From: Candidatus Fermentithermobacillaceae bacterium
Lineage (GTDB): Bacteria > Bacillota > Sulfobacillia > Fermentithermobacillales > DUSS01
Length of the DNA stretch: 36,044 nt
Assembly: GCA_012842495.1 (NCBI GenBank)
Contig: DUSS01000042.1
Coordinates: forward strand, 1 to 36,044
Direction of reading: 5' to 3'
The position numbers and the translations under genes are program-made. The notes below the pieces were generated by a model. That model worked only from the letters and a program-made list of their open reading frames with translations, was not told the origin of the DNA and made no database searches. Within the stretch, counting starts at the first letter, position 1. Each line of letters starts with the position of its first letter. This document shows positions 23,470-31,390 of the stretch, piece by piece.

Positions 23470-24046
23470 TACGCATAAGGCCGCCGGTAGAAGCTTCGCT
23501 GGATGGCGCTCGCTTACCGCGGAACTTTCGTGAGCTTAAGAAAGGGCCCCAGGTGGCGTTCCTTTGGGCACTTCGTTAAGTGAGCCTTACTCGAGCTGGG
23601 TCTAGGCGGGTTTGTCTCAATTGGAAACTGTCTCGAAATAGGATGCCGTGAAGTATGTCGCCGGGAGTTAGAACCCGGCGACACGCTTTCTGAAGAAACC
23701 TGCTGCACCTTGGCATTGTGAGTACATGGCTTCCTCTGGCGGTATGTCTGGTTTGTGTCGAGATCAGGCCCGCTGTCGTCCCAAACTGTAAGCACTGAGG
23801 GCGAGGAACACCGCGGGACCTTGCCCGAAGATATAGCCCACACTGCAACCGGACATGAGAGAAGTCGCTGCATGGTGTTCTCTTCCCTGTCCGTCGCGAA
23901 GGAGGAGCTCAACATCGAAATCATCGTCATCCCCACGAGCCTTCGTGCAAAAGCCGTCCGTGGGCCGGAATGGAATATCGAAGGGGCACCTGTTGCCTAC
24001 TTGTTTACAAGAGTTCACTCAACCAGCGACGAGAGGATGAACCGAC
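23470..24046. other. Intergenic region (577 bp)
   Basis: No gene is convincing here. A 140-codon minus-strand frame and a 99-codon plus-strand frame both lack ribosome binding sites and protein-like composition. A strong hairpin lies at 23657-23682. The end holds the ribosome binding site GAGAGGA for the HIRAN gene. I see no transposase remnant, CRISPR repeat or tRNA. Confidence 0.3.
23657..23682. terminator. Strong stem-loop, possible terminator of the sigma operon
   Basis: GTCGCCGGG (23657-23665) and CCCGGCGAC (23674-23682) form a perfect 9-bp stem with an 8-base loop. It lies 188 bases beyond the coiled-coil gene. Only a short CTTTCT follows on the plus strand, so termination is probable but not certain. 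Confidence 0.4.
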
Positions 24047-24742
24047 GTGCTTAACATGCTCAGCGCAATCATAGAAAAGGGTCTTTTGCAAGGAATCCCG
24101 GTTGATTCCAGGGGCGAGTTCGACCCAGGTATCGCGGTAGACCTTTGCCGTGTGCTTCAGGGAGTATCTTTGATCAGGTGCGGGGCGCTTCTGGCAGGCG
24201 TTCAGGTGTTAGCGGAGGTGAAGGAATGGCACAATTCGTTGGTCCAGATCTGCTGTGAGTTCGTTCCCAGGGAAAGACTTCTCAATGCCCTGGCCGAGGC
24301 CATGTTCGCCGCCTTCAAGCCCGAGCACCGTCTGGGTCTGCTCTTTGGAGCTGCGCTCGGTGCCGACTTCTCTAAGGTGTACAAGTTTTACGAAGAGACA
24401 CCCCAGTTCATAACCAGAGTAGTAGGCCCGCACCACGGTGATCCCCTGGGGCTCAAGCGCCTCAAGGCCGGGCAACCTGCATTCCTCGTGAGGGAACCCG
24501 CAAACCCTTACGACCCTAACGCCATCTCGGTGAGGGACTTCATGGGAGCTGGCATCGGTTACATCCGCGCGACCATCGCTGAACGGCTTGCCCCGATTAT
24601 GGATCAGGGAGTGCGCTTTTCAGCTGCCATTGAAGTGGTGCTCGACGACCGGTTTTCACCGAATGACCGGATTTACGTGGCCGTGCGCAGGGAGGCCAGT
24701 CAAAAGATGTGGCAGCCCAGTAGCGGCATATCAGCAGTGTAA
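24047..24742 (+). CDS. HIRAN-domain protein
   Basis: The C-terminal half (about 118-210) has the HIRAN pattern: FITRVVGPHHGDPL, then KAGQPAFLVREPANPYDPNAISV with the hallmark NPYDPNAI, GAGIGYIRATIAERLAPIMDQG. HIRAN domains recognise DNA ends or damaged DNA and are found alone in bacteria or attached to helicases such as HLTF/Rad5. The N-terminal 110 residues are a helical domain that I do not recognise. The protein may therefore act as a DNA-damage or mobile-DNA sensor, although no nuclease or helicase is adjacent. GTG 24047 has GAGAGGA about 9 bases upstream; ATG 24056 is an alternative, shorter by three residues. It is isolated between long spacers. Confidence 0.8.
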   Translation: MLNMLSAIIEKGLLQGIPVDSRGEFDPGIAVDLCRVLQGVSLIRCGALLAGVQVLAEVKEWHNSLVQICCEFVPRERLLNALAEAMFAAFKPEHRLGLLFGAALGADFSKVYKFYEETPQFITRVVGPHHGDPLGLKRLKAGQPAFLVREPANPYDPNAISVRDFMGAGIGYIRATIAERLAPIMDQGVRFSAAIEVVLDDRFSPNDRIYVAVRREASQKMWQPSSGISAV

Positions 24743-24828
24743 AGGCGTTGCAGGGCGATACGACCGCCAATGCGGGGCCGGTCCCCGTACCCGGCTCCCA
24801 CGGCTCGGGGGTCCGGCCGGCGAACGCG

Positions 24829-25884
24829 TCAATCGCAGAACTGCATTATTCGGGTCAATCCCGCTTCCCGAGCGATCCGGAGGGCCTCCCGGTATTCTTC
24901 CCTCGTGATGCGCCGCCCCAGCACGGGATCGCCCACAGCTTTGTAGTACGGTCTGTACTGGTCCATGATGTTCACGTAGGTATCTTTGCTGATTTCTTCC
25001 GCGATGAACTTCATTACGATCTCGGTACCCGCGAGATTACCCGGCAGAACCAAGTGCCTTACGAGCAGGCCTCGCACTGCGATACCCCTTTCATCCGTGA
25101 CCAGGTCTCCCACCTGCCGGTGCATCTCTTTGACGGCAGCGAAGTTCACCTCGGGGTAGTCGGGTGCCAGGGAGTATTTTTCCGCAGCTTGGCGGGTGCC
25201 GTACTTCATATCGGGCATATAGATGTCCACTATCCCGTCGAGCAATTTAAGGGCCTCGATGGTATCGTAGCCCCCGGTGTTGTATACGAGAGGAATTCTC
25301 AACCCCTGCTCAACCGCAATGACCAGAGCCGAAAGGATTTGCGGGAGGACATGAGTCGGCGAGACGAGGTTGATGTTATGACAACCCATTTCCTGGAGTT
25401 CCAGCATGATAGCGGCGAGTTCCTCGTCCCGAACTTCCCTTCCCTGGCCCAGGTGCGCTATCTCATAGTTCTGGCAGAAGATGCATTTGAGATTGCAGTA
25501 CGAAAAGAAGATGGTTCCCGACCCTCGCCAGCCGGTTATGGGAGGCTCTTCTCCAAAGTGAGGACCGTAACTTGATACCACCGCCCTCCTTCCTGTCCTG
25601 CATACGCCGGCCCGGCTTCTTCTTTCGGTTTTATCAGGGACTTCGTCCCCTAGTTCAGCAGGAGACTCGTCTCGAAACGCCTCTTTCCGACCTCTTCCGC
25701 TCCCTTCTCCGGGGTCTTCAGCCCGTTCGACGAAACACTTCCGCCAGCAAAGCACACAAGGAGACGCCAGTTTCCAAGCTTGCCCGGCCCTTTCCATGAG
25801 AACATCCTTGGAAAGGCCACTATAGGACGGGGGCATGCCCCTCACGGTAAACTCGTCGTCTCGGCTGTAGTGTTTGCCAGGCAA
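24829..25884 (-). CDS. PflX-like radical SAM protein
   Basis: This protein resembles the PflX family (COG1313), pyruvate formate-lyase activating enzyme homologues. The radical SAM motif is CX3CX2C: Cys130, Cys134 and Cys137 in SYCNLKCIFCQNY, which binds a 4Fe-4S cluster and S-adenosylmethionine. Further signatures are EMGCHNINLVSPTHVLPQI, VYNTGGYD, VDIYMPDMKYG, LVRHLVLPGN and the final MDQYRPYYKAVGDP region. The N-terminal module has CVLCWRKC (43-50) and GVCR (Cys95), corresponding to the family's N-terminal cysteine cluster. Between the CxxC-type block and AGVCR lies an unusual 45-residue, charged insertion. TTG 25884 is a good start because GAGGTGA lies 6 bases upstream. The target protein or substrate is unknown. 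Confidence 0.88.
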   Translation of the reverse strand: MPGKHYSRDDEFTVRGMPPSYSGLSKDVLMERAGQAWKLASPCVLCWRKCFVERAEDPGEGSGRGRKEAFRDESPAELGDEVPDKTERRSRAGVCRTGRRAVVSSYGPHFGEEPPITGWRGSGTIFFSYCNLKCIFCQNYEIAHLGQGREVRDEELAAIMLELQEMGCHNINLVSPTHVLPQILSALVIAVEQGLRIPLVYNTGGYDTIEALKLLDGIVDIYMPDMKYGTRQAAEKYSLAPDYPEVNFAAVKEMHRQVGDLVTDERGIAVRGLLVRHLVLPGNLAGTEIVMKFIAEEISKDTYVNIMDQYRPYYKAVGDPVLGRRITREEYREALRIAREAGLTRIMQFCD

Positions 25885-26321
25885 TCCAGGTCACCTCGCC
25901 TGTCCGGTCAGTTTCAACCCACGCCTTCGTGCCCCCGCAAAGTCGGGCGGTACAATCTCGGTTCTGCCCCGCCGCTTTCGAGCTCCGCTAAGTTTCGGCA
26001 ACGGTCGGAACATGTCCTGGTACCGCAAAAACTTTCACGCGGTCGCCCGTGTTCAATGCTCTAAGACTCAAACCTTCCCCAGGCCACCACCCCGCTAATC
26101 ATGCCTCAGCGAACTCCGGGAGTCGTGCTCCCTGTTGTACGCGGCTCCTTCCGGAAAGCGAGAAGGAACTCCCCGGCGCGATCCAGAACTCTCCCAGCAG
26201 GTCACCGCAAAGCCCACCACCGCGTCCGGAGACAAGCTCCGGAGCAGTCGCCGTGGTTCGGCTCTTTGGCCGGTCGCCCACGATTTAGGAGTAAGATTCA
26301 GGAGAAGGAGGAGTGAGTTCC
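25885..26321. other. Divergent intergenic region (437 bp)
   Basis: The spacer lies between the radical SAM gene (minus strand) and the nitroreductase (plus strand). A 7-bp hairpin, TCCGGAG (26225-26231) with CTCCGGA (26237-26243), occurs about 80 bases before the nitroreductase gene. Short ORFs on both strands have no ribosome binding site. No RNA family is recognised. Confidence 0.3.
26225..26243 (+). promoter_or_regulatory. Perfect hairpin upstream of the nitroreductase gene
   Basis: TCCGGAG, a five-base loop ACAAG and CTCCGGA form a perfect 7-bp stem about 80 bases before the nitroreductase ATG. No U-tract follows. It could be an operator or a leader structure. Confidence 0.3.
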
Positions 26322-26819
26322 ATGGACGTCTTCGAAGCTATCCGGACAAGGAGGTCCATACGGGCGTACAAGAACGAACCTGTACCCGAAGAATCTCTGG
26401 CCAGGGTTCTCGAAGCAGCAAGACTCGCCCCATCGGCGGGAAACCGCCAGGAGTATAAATTCATCGTGGTCAGGGACGAAAAACGCAGGCGCGAGCTGGC
26501 TGAGGCCTGCAATAACCAATCCTTCGTCGGTGATGCCGGCGTCGTCATCGTGGGATGCGCCACGAATCCCCAGCGCCGCTACGCTTTCGTAGACGTAGCT
26601 ATCGCCATGGACCACATGACCCTGGCAGCTCGGGCGGAAGGACTCGGGACTTGCTGGATCGGGGCTTTCTCGGAAGCAAGAGTCAAAGAGATTCTAGGCA
26701 TCCCCGATTCCGTCAGTGTGGTGTGCCTGCTCCCCATCGGGGTCCCCGCTACCGAAGGCGTGATGCGAGGCCGTAAATCGAAGGAAGAGCTTTTCCCGAA
26801 CGAAACCTGGCCTGTGTAG
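26322..26819 (+). CDS. Nitroreductase-family FMN-dependent oxidoreductase
   Basis: The 165-residue protein is a compact nitroreductase. The N-terminal FMN-binding signature reads AIRTRRSIRAYKNEPVPEESL, then LEAARLAPSAGNRQEYKFIVV. The middle has VDVAIAMDHMTLAARAEGLGTCWIGAF, typical of the family, and a C-terminal LLPIGVPATE. These enzymes are dimers that reduce quinones, nitroaromatics or cofactors with NAD(P)H. ATG 26322 with AGGAGG upstream is preferred over GTG 26313, which falls within the ribosome binding region. The MutT-like NUDIX gene follows 69 bases downstream on the same strand. The physiological substrate is unknown. Confidence 0.92.
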   Translation: MDVFEAIRTRRSIRAYKNEPVPEESLARVLEAARLAPSAGNRQEYKFIVVRDEKRRRELAEACNNQSFVGDAGVVIVGCATNPQRRYAFVDVAIAMDHMTLAARAEGLGTCWIGAFSEARVKEILGIPDSVSVVCLLPIGVPATEGVMRGRKSKEELFPNETWPV

Positions 26820-26888
26820 ATTGGGTGAGCGCTGGGCAAATTCAAGACAGCTGGACTTGGGTCGGAAATCCGGAAGGATGAGGGACGT

Positions 26889-27404
26889 TTGACCGGGCTT
26901 AGGAAAGACGGTTACCCGCTCATTGTTACGGCAGGCGTCGTTTACAAAGATGATGCCGTCTTGATTGCCAGGAGGACGGCAGGTGCCCTCGAGGGACTAT
27001 GGGAGTTTCCCGGAGGAAAACTCGAGCGGGGGGAAAGCCCCGAGGAGTGTTTAGCCAGGGAACTCCGGGAGGAACTCGGGCTAAACGTGGAAATCGAGGA
27101 CATCTTCCGAGTAGTCTATCACGTCTATGCCCACGGGCCGGTACTTCTCCTCGCCTATCGCTGCCGGCCTGTGGACACAAAGCCGGGGGATGCCGGACAA
27201 CCTCCGAGGAGCACAGAAGGCGTGCTACGAAAACTGCACGGCCAGGGCCAACCCGTGCATGGTCCCATGCCGGGGGTAGCGAGAACAAGCCGGGCGGAAA
27301 ACCCGCCATCACGTTGGGTGCGGATCTCCGACCTGCCTCTGTACTCCTTCACTCCAGCAGATAAGCCGATTGTGGAAAAGCTTCTTCGGAGCGGCACCTT
27401 GTAG
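26889..27404 (+). CDS. MutT-like NUDIX hydrolase
   Basis: The protein is a NUDIX hydrolase of the MutT/8-oxo-dGTP diphosphatase group. The NUDIX box is GGKLERGESPEECLARELREELGL (about residues 41-64), matching G-x5-E-x7-REUxEExGU. The preceding GLWEFPGGK is typical of MutT, and SRWVRISDLPLYSFTPADKPIVEKL at the end fits the family's C-terminal region. Between the beta strand LLLAYRC and this end lies a roughly 50-residue Pro/Gly-rich insertion that is not usual in MutT. The likely role is removal of oxidised nucleotides; a CTP-pyrophosphohydrolase-type activity is an alternative. TTG 26889 follows GAGGGA. It shares direction with the nitroreductase gene. Confidence 0.92.
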   Translation: MTGLRKDGYPLIVTAGVVYKDDAVLIARRTAGALEGLWEFPGGKLERGESPEECLARELREELGLNVEIEDIFRVVYHVYAHGPVLLLAYRCRPVDTKPGDAGQPPRSTEGVLRKLHGQGQPVHGPMPGVARTSRAENPPSRWVRISDLPLYSFTPADKPIVEKLLRSGTL

Positions 27405-27687
27405 GGGGTCGGGAGTCCCCTCACCGTATAGTCTCTTCACCGCGAGCAGAAAGCCCTCTCTGCCACGCGGGCAATCTTCTCTCAGCCCTTCCTTTCTGCT
27501 ATCCTCGTTTTGATCCTCAACGCTGGCCTCCAAGGCCTCCTCCGTGGGTGAGCGCCCTGGATGCCACTGAGGGCGACGGCTCAGAGCGCCGACCAGCAGG
27601 CCAGTACTTCACAAAACGTAACCCTGGTGAAAGGACCATTAAGTCCAGGAAGTCGGGTATCCTGTTGCTGTGAGGGAGGGACAGCTC
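27405..27687. other. Leader region before the first mgtE gene (283 bp)
   Basis: The region has marked pairing potential: GCCCT at 27559-27563 with AGGGC near 27578, and nested CCTGG...GGAC...GTCC...CCAGG stems at about 27626-27650, just before the ribosome binding site. I compared it with the magnesium-responsive M-box leader and did not find its conserved blocks. A magnesium-responsive leader of a different type is possible but unproven. Confidence 0.35.
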
Positions 27688-29028
27688 GTGGCCGGATTCG
27701 ACATACCGGGAATTCAAGAGCTCATCGAAAACAGGAACTGGTCCCGCCTTCGAGAGGAGATATCTCGGTGGCGAGTACCGGATATAGCTGACCTTCTCAC
27801 CGGGCTCGACAAGCAATCCAGGGTACTGCTCTTCCGCTTGCTGCCGAGGGATATCGCGGCGGACGTGTTTTCCGAATTCGATTCCGCAGTTCAGAGGAAC
27901 CTCCTCACGGAACTCACTGACGAGGAGACCCGCCATCTGGTGGCCAGCCTCCGGCCCGACGACAGGACAGCTCTTCTGGAGGAACTCCCAGGTCGCGTCA
28001 CCCAAAAGCTCCTCAACCTGCTGAGCCCCGAGGATCTTGAGGAAGCCCGGGAGCTTCTGGGATATCCCGAGGAAAGCGTCGGGCGTTTGATGACCCCGGA
28101 TTACGTGGCAATCCGCCCGGATTGGACTGTCCAGACAGCCATGGAACACATACGCAGAATGGGTCAAGACCGCGAGACCATCAACGTTGTGTATGTCACC
28201 GACCGGGGCTGGCATCTCTTAGGTGTTGTATCGTTGCGCGATCTCGTCCTGGCAGAACCGGGCCAAATCGTATCCGAAATCATGACCACTCCTGTCGTAA
28301 GCTTGTCCGCCTTCGCCGACCGGGAAGAAGCATCCAGGACAATGGAGCGACATGGCCTGTTCGTGCTCCCCGTCGTCGACTCGGACGGCGTCCTCGTGGG
28401 AATCGTGACAGGCGACGACATCCTCGAGCTAGCCAGCGAAGAAGCGACCGAGGATTTTCACAAAGGAGCCGGCGTGAATCCTTTGAGGGTGAGTTTCGGG
28501 AACGCCGGCCTTTCAATCCTCTTTAAAAACCGGATAGGATGGCTTGTCAGCCTCATATTCGTCGACCTTATGGCAGCTGGAATCATATCCAGATTTGAGC
28601 ACGCGATTTCGAAAGTTTTGGCGCTGGTCTCGTTCCTTCCGCTTTTGATCGGCTGTGGCGGCAACGCAGGCGCCCAATCGGCTACACTGGTCATTCGGGA
28701 CCTGGCTACCGGGGACGCGGAGTACAGTGATTGGTTTGTTCTGGTTTTGAAGGAACTGGGCATATCCTTACTACTCGGTTTGACGGTCGGACTTGCCGTG
28801 GTAGGACCCGGCATTCTCCAGGGTGGCAATTCCGTAGGTTTAGTGGTTGCCCTGAGCGGAGTGGTCATCGTGACGATTTCGAGCCTCATAGGAATCACCG
28901 TACCTATGCTCCTGGGCAGGCTGGGTTTCGACCCTGCGGCGTCCAGTTCACCTCTTATCACATCGATAGCCGACATCCTGGGTGTTTTCATATATTTCAA
29001 GTTAGCCAGCTGGTACCTGGGTATTTGA
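27688..29028 (+). CDS. mgtE: MgtE magnesium transporter (copy 1)
   Basis: The 446-residue protein is a magnesium channel/transporter of the MgtE family. An N-domain of helical repeats (residues 1-about 125) contains DIADLLTGLDKQSRVLLFRLLP and LVASLRPDDRTALLEELP. A CBS-domain pair follows (about 135-255): RLMTPDYVAIRPDWTVQTAMEHI and IMTTPVVSLSAFADREEA, VVDSDGVLVGIVTGDD. The transmembrane domain contains the family hallmark CGGNAGAQSATLVIRDLATGD and a late LITSIADILGVFIYF, including the conserved Asp that lines the ion path. GTG 27688 is chosen because GGGAGGG lies 7 bases upstream; GTG 27670 would add six residues. The N- and CBS-domains sense cytoplasmic Mg2+. A second mgtE follows. Confidence 0.95.
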   Translation: MAGFDIPGIQELIENRNWSRLREEISRWRVPDIADLLTGLDKQSRVLLFRLLPRDIAADVFSEFDSAVQRNLLTELTDEETRHLVASLRPDDRTALLEELPGRVTQKLLNLLSPEDLEEARELLGYPEESVGRLMTPDYVAIRPDWTVQTAMEHIRRMGQDRETINVVYVTDRGWHLLGVVSLRDLVLAEPGQIVSEIMTTPVVSLSAFADREEASRTMERHGLFVLPVVDSDGVLVGIVTGDDILELASEEATEDFHKGAGVNPLRVSFGNAGLSILFKNRIGWLVSLIFVDLMAAGIISRFEHAISKVLALVSFLPLLIGCGGNAGAQSATLVIRDLATGDAEYSDWFVLVLKELGISLLLGLTVGLAVVGPGILQGGNSVGLVVALSGVVIVTISSLIGITVPMLLGRLGFDPAASSSPLITSIADILGVFIYFKLASWYLGI

Positions 29029-29031
29029 GGA

Positions 29032-29074
29032 GCACCGCAGATCCATGCAGATCCATGCAGTTATATGGCGGTGC
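29032..29074 (+). promoter_or_regulatory. Hairpin with tandem decamer between the mgtE genes
   Basis: GCACCGC (29032-29038) and GCGGTGC (29068-29074) are perfectly complementary and enclose two tandem copies of AGATCCATGC (29039-29048 and 29049-29058). The structure lies just after the first mgtE stop codon. It could stabilise or process the transcript, or weaken readthrough into copy 2. Confidence 0.45.
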
Positions 29075-29160
29075 GGATATATGCGGAACTATCATATGGT
29101 GAGCAAGAAATCTTAACGGCTACGAGATGAGACCCGGGCAAAAACGGGAGGTGAAGGTCG

Positions 29161-30525
29161 GTGAACAGGCTAAACAAAAGGAAGATTCAACGGGACCCGC
29201 TGACCGAAATCAGGGAATTGATCGCTAAAAGGGACTGGTCGAGCCTGAAGGAGCTATTGACCAAACGACCCGTGGCCGATATCGCCGACCTCCTCTCCGA
29301 TTTGGATAAGCCCGAGAGGGTGCTCCTCTTCAGATGCCTTCCCCGGACCCTGGGAGCGGAGGTTTTCGCCTATCTCGAAACCACCGACCAGGACTCGCTC
29401 CTCAAAGAGCTCACCGACGAGGAGACCCGCAGTCTCATACAGAACCTGGCTCCCGACGACCGGACCGCCCTTCTTTCGGAGCTCCCGGCTGAAGTCACCC
29501 AGAAGCTTTTGACTCTCCTGGATCCCGAGGAGCTGAAAGAGGCCAGAGAACTTTTGGGGTACCCAGAAGAAAGCGTCGGGCGCCTCATGACGCCGGACTA
29601 CGTCTCTCTGCGCCCAGATTGGACGGTAAGCCAGGCCATGGAAGAAATCAGGCGTACGGCGCAAAGTCGCGAAACCATCAACGTGCTGTATGTCACCGAC
29701 GCCGCCTCCCGCCTGGTGGGGGTAGTGTCCTTGAGGCAAATCGTGCTGAGCCGGCCCGGGGAAAAAGTACGCGGGATAATGCGGTCTCCCGCCATCAGCA
29801 TTAGCGCCTTCGAAGACCGGGAAAAGGCAGCGAAGCTTATGGAGCGATACGACCTTCTGGCGCTGCCGGTCGTCGATTCCCAGGGCGTTCTGGTAGGTAT
29901 AGTTACGGCAGACGACGTTTTGGAAGTGGCACAGGAAGAAACCACCGAAGACTTCCACAAGGGAGCGGGCATCTCCCCGTTGAAGGTCTCGCTGAAAGAA
30001 GCTACCGCCCAGCTTCTTTACAAGAACCGTGTGACCTGGCTTCTGGGGTTGGTCCTGGTTTACCTCCTTTCCGGCAACATAATATCCCTGTTTGAAGGCA
30101 CCATAGCTAAGATGGTACCCCTCGTGTTTTTCCTCCCTCTCCTAATCGATAGCGCGGGAAACGCAGGGGCCCAGTCGGCGACGCTGATGGTGAGAGCTCT
30201 TGCCACCGGCGATGTCAAAGCGAGGGACTGGGCCCGGGTCGTGCTGCGAGAAGTCGCACTAGCCCTGGCTCTAGGTGCTATCATGGGCGCAATCGTCTGG
30301 GGAGTCGCCGCCCTCCAGGTAAGCGCTCAGGTAGGCATCATCGCGGGAATCAGTATGGTGCTGGTCGTTCTGGCCTCGTGCGTCATAGGCGTAGCGATCC
30401 CGTTCATCCTCAGCAAGCTAGGCTGGGACCCTGCTGCGGCAAGCTCACCCCTGGTGACCTCCGTGGCGGATATCCTCGGGGTTATCGTCTATTTCTCGGT
30501 CGCCAGATGGTGGTTGGGTATCTGA
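29161..30525 (+). CDS. mgtE: MgtE magnesium transporter (copy 2)
   Basis: This 454-residue protein is a full-length paralogue of the preceding gene: N-domain (DIADLLSDLDKPERVLLFRCLP, LIQNLAPDDRTALLSELP), CBS pair (RLMTPDYVSLRPDWTVSQAM, IMRSPAISISAFEDREKAAKL, VVDSQGVLVGIVTADD), then the membrane domain with SAGNAGAQSATLMVRALATGD and LVTSVADILGVIVYF. It differs from copy 1 in the N-terminal 15 residues, which are basic, and in membrane segments. GTG 29161 is preceded by GGGAGGTGAAGG. The genes are separated by 132 bases. They may form homodimers with different regulation or ion specificity (Mg2+ and possibly Co2+ or Zn2+), which is inference. Confidence 0.95.
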   Translation: MNRLNKRKIQRDPLTEIRELIAKRDWSSLKELLTKRPVADIADLLSDLDKPERVLLFRCLPRTLGAEVFAYLETTDQDSLLKELTDEETRSLIQNLAPDDRTALLSELPAEVTQKLLTLLDPEELKEARELLGYPEESVGRLMTPDYVSLRPDWTVSQAMEEIRRTAQSRETINVLYVTDAASRLVGVVSLRQIVLSRPGEKVRGIMRSPAISISAFEDREKAAKLMERYDLLALPVVDSQGVLVGIVTADDVLEVAQEETTEDFHKGAGISPLKVSLKEATAQLLYKNRVTWLLGLVLVYLLSGNIISLFEGTIAKMVPLVFFLPLLIDSAGNAGAQSATLMVRALATGDVKARDWARVVLREVALALALGAIMGAIVWGVAALQVSAQVGIIAGISMVLVVLASCVIGVAIPFILSKLGWDPAAASSPLVTSVADILGVIVYFSVARWWLGI

Positions 30526-30579
30526 TTTGCTCACCCTCTTCCCGTCAGGCATACTCGCCCGTACGAGAAACCCGGGATT

Positions 30580-31386
30580 CTAATTCCCCACCCCCTGGTA
30601 GCAGTCCATGGCCTTCGTCCAGAACCAGTAGGCGCAGGCGAAGATCATCAAAGCTATAACCGGCGTGGCCAGCGCCATCCGCATTAGTGCGCCGTTTCCG
30701 AAAACGAGTTGAGCGGGGTAAAAGCTGGCGAACGCCACCGGTATGACCCATGTGATAACCGTTCGGACACCCTTGCCGTAGATGTCCGCCGGGTATCTCG
30801 CAAACTCATCTATCGTCCACGCGAGACTGGTAAATCCGCTGCTCTCGATGGTGAAGAATGCCATGGCGTTCCCTACTATGTGCATCGAGGCGAAGATGAG
30901 CGACCCGGATATCCCCGCCACCAAAATCCAGAGGATGTTCCAGACGGTCCTCTGTCCGAGCATTCCCAGGGAAGTCCATATGAGGATGAGGGCGGTCAAA
31001 AGCTCCCCCCAGTCATCGTCATCGAGGTATCCGGCCACGACCTGATAGAGCGGGTTGAGGGGCCGTACGAGAAGCCTGTCGATGTGACCCGTCCGTACCA
31101 TCCACGACACGGACATGAGCTCTACCCAGAAGAGGTGAAACAGCGACCGGGAAAAGATGCTCAAGCCGTAAATGAGAAGCACCTGCGGGAATGTCCAGTC
31201 GCCTATAGCGTGAATTCTTGTGAACAGCACCCAGACGGTGGCGACCGAACCCAGGGAGTATACCACCCCCGCAAGATTCATGGTGATAAACGGGACAGGG
31301 TAGGCCATGAGAGACAGCCAGTTTGCCCTGAGATACCAGTAATACAGGCGCACATGCCTGGCTACGTCCTTCGTTTTCTCGACCAT
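30580..31386 (-). CDS. ABC-2-type permease, COG3694-like
   Basis: The 268-residue membrane protein has about six transmembrane segments and belongs with the second permease and ATPase of this operon to the COG4586/COG4587/COG3694 exporter group. Visible features are YLRANWLSLMAYPVPFITMNLAG at the start, FTRIHAIGDWTFPQVLLIYGL, a central LLVRPLNPLYQVVAGYLD segment typical of this family, and ITWVIPVAFASFYPAQLVFGN near the end. It starts at ATG 31386 with GGGAGGT about 8 bases upstream and 4 bases after the stop of the other permease, so they are co-translated. The complex may export hydrophobic or cationic compounds; family members include a viologen exporter in a cyanobacterium, but the substrate here is not known. 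Confidence 0.88.
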   Translation of the reverse strand: MVEKTKDVARHVRLYYWYLRANWLSLMAYPVPFITMNLAGVVYSLGSVATVWVLFTRIHAIGDWTFPQVLLIYGLSIFSRSLFHLFWVELMSVSWMVRTGHIDRLLVRPLNPLYQVVAGYLDDDDWGELLTALILIWTSLGMLGQRTVWNILWILVAGISGSLIFASMHIVGNAMAFFTIESSGFTSLAWTIDEFARYPADIYGKGVRTVITWVIPVAFASFYPAQLVFGNGALMRMALATPVIALMIFACAYWFWTKAMDCYQGVGN

Positions 31387-31390
31387 CGGC

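Noticed and set aside
23514-23936. 140-codon minus-strand ORF in the gap after the coiled-coil gene
   Set aside because: Ser/Pro/Arg-rich, no start signal, no similarity to known families.
27540-27680. Possible M-box magnesium riboswitch before mgtE
   Set aside because: A GGTGAG segment is present, but the conserved GACGCCAATGGGTCAAC-type block and the following core are not found.
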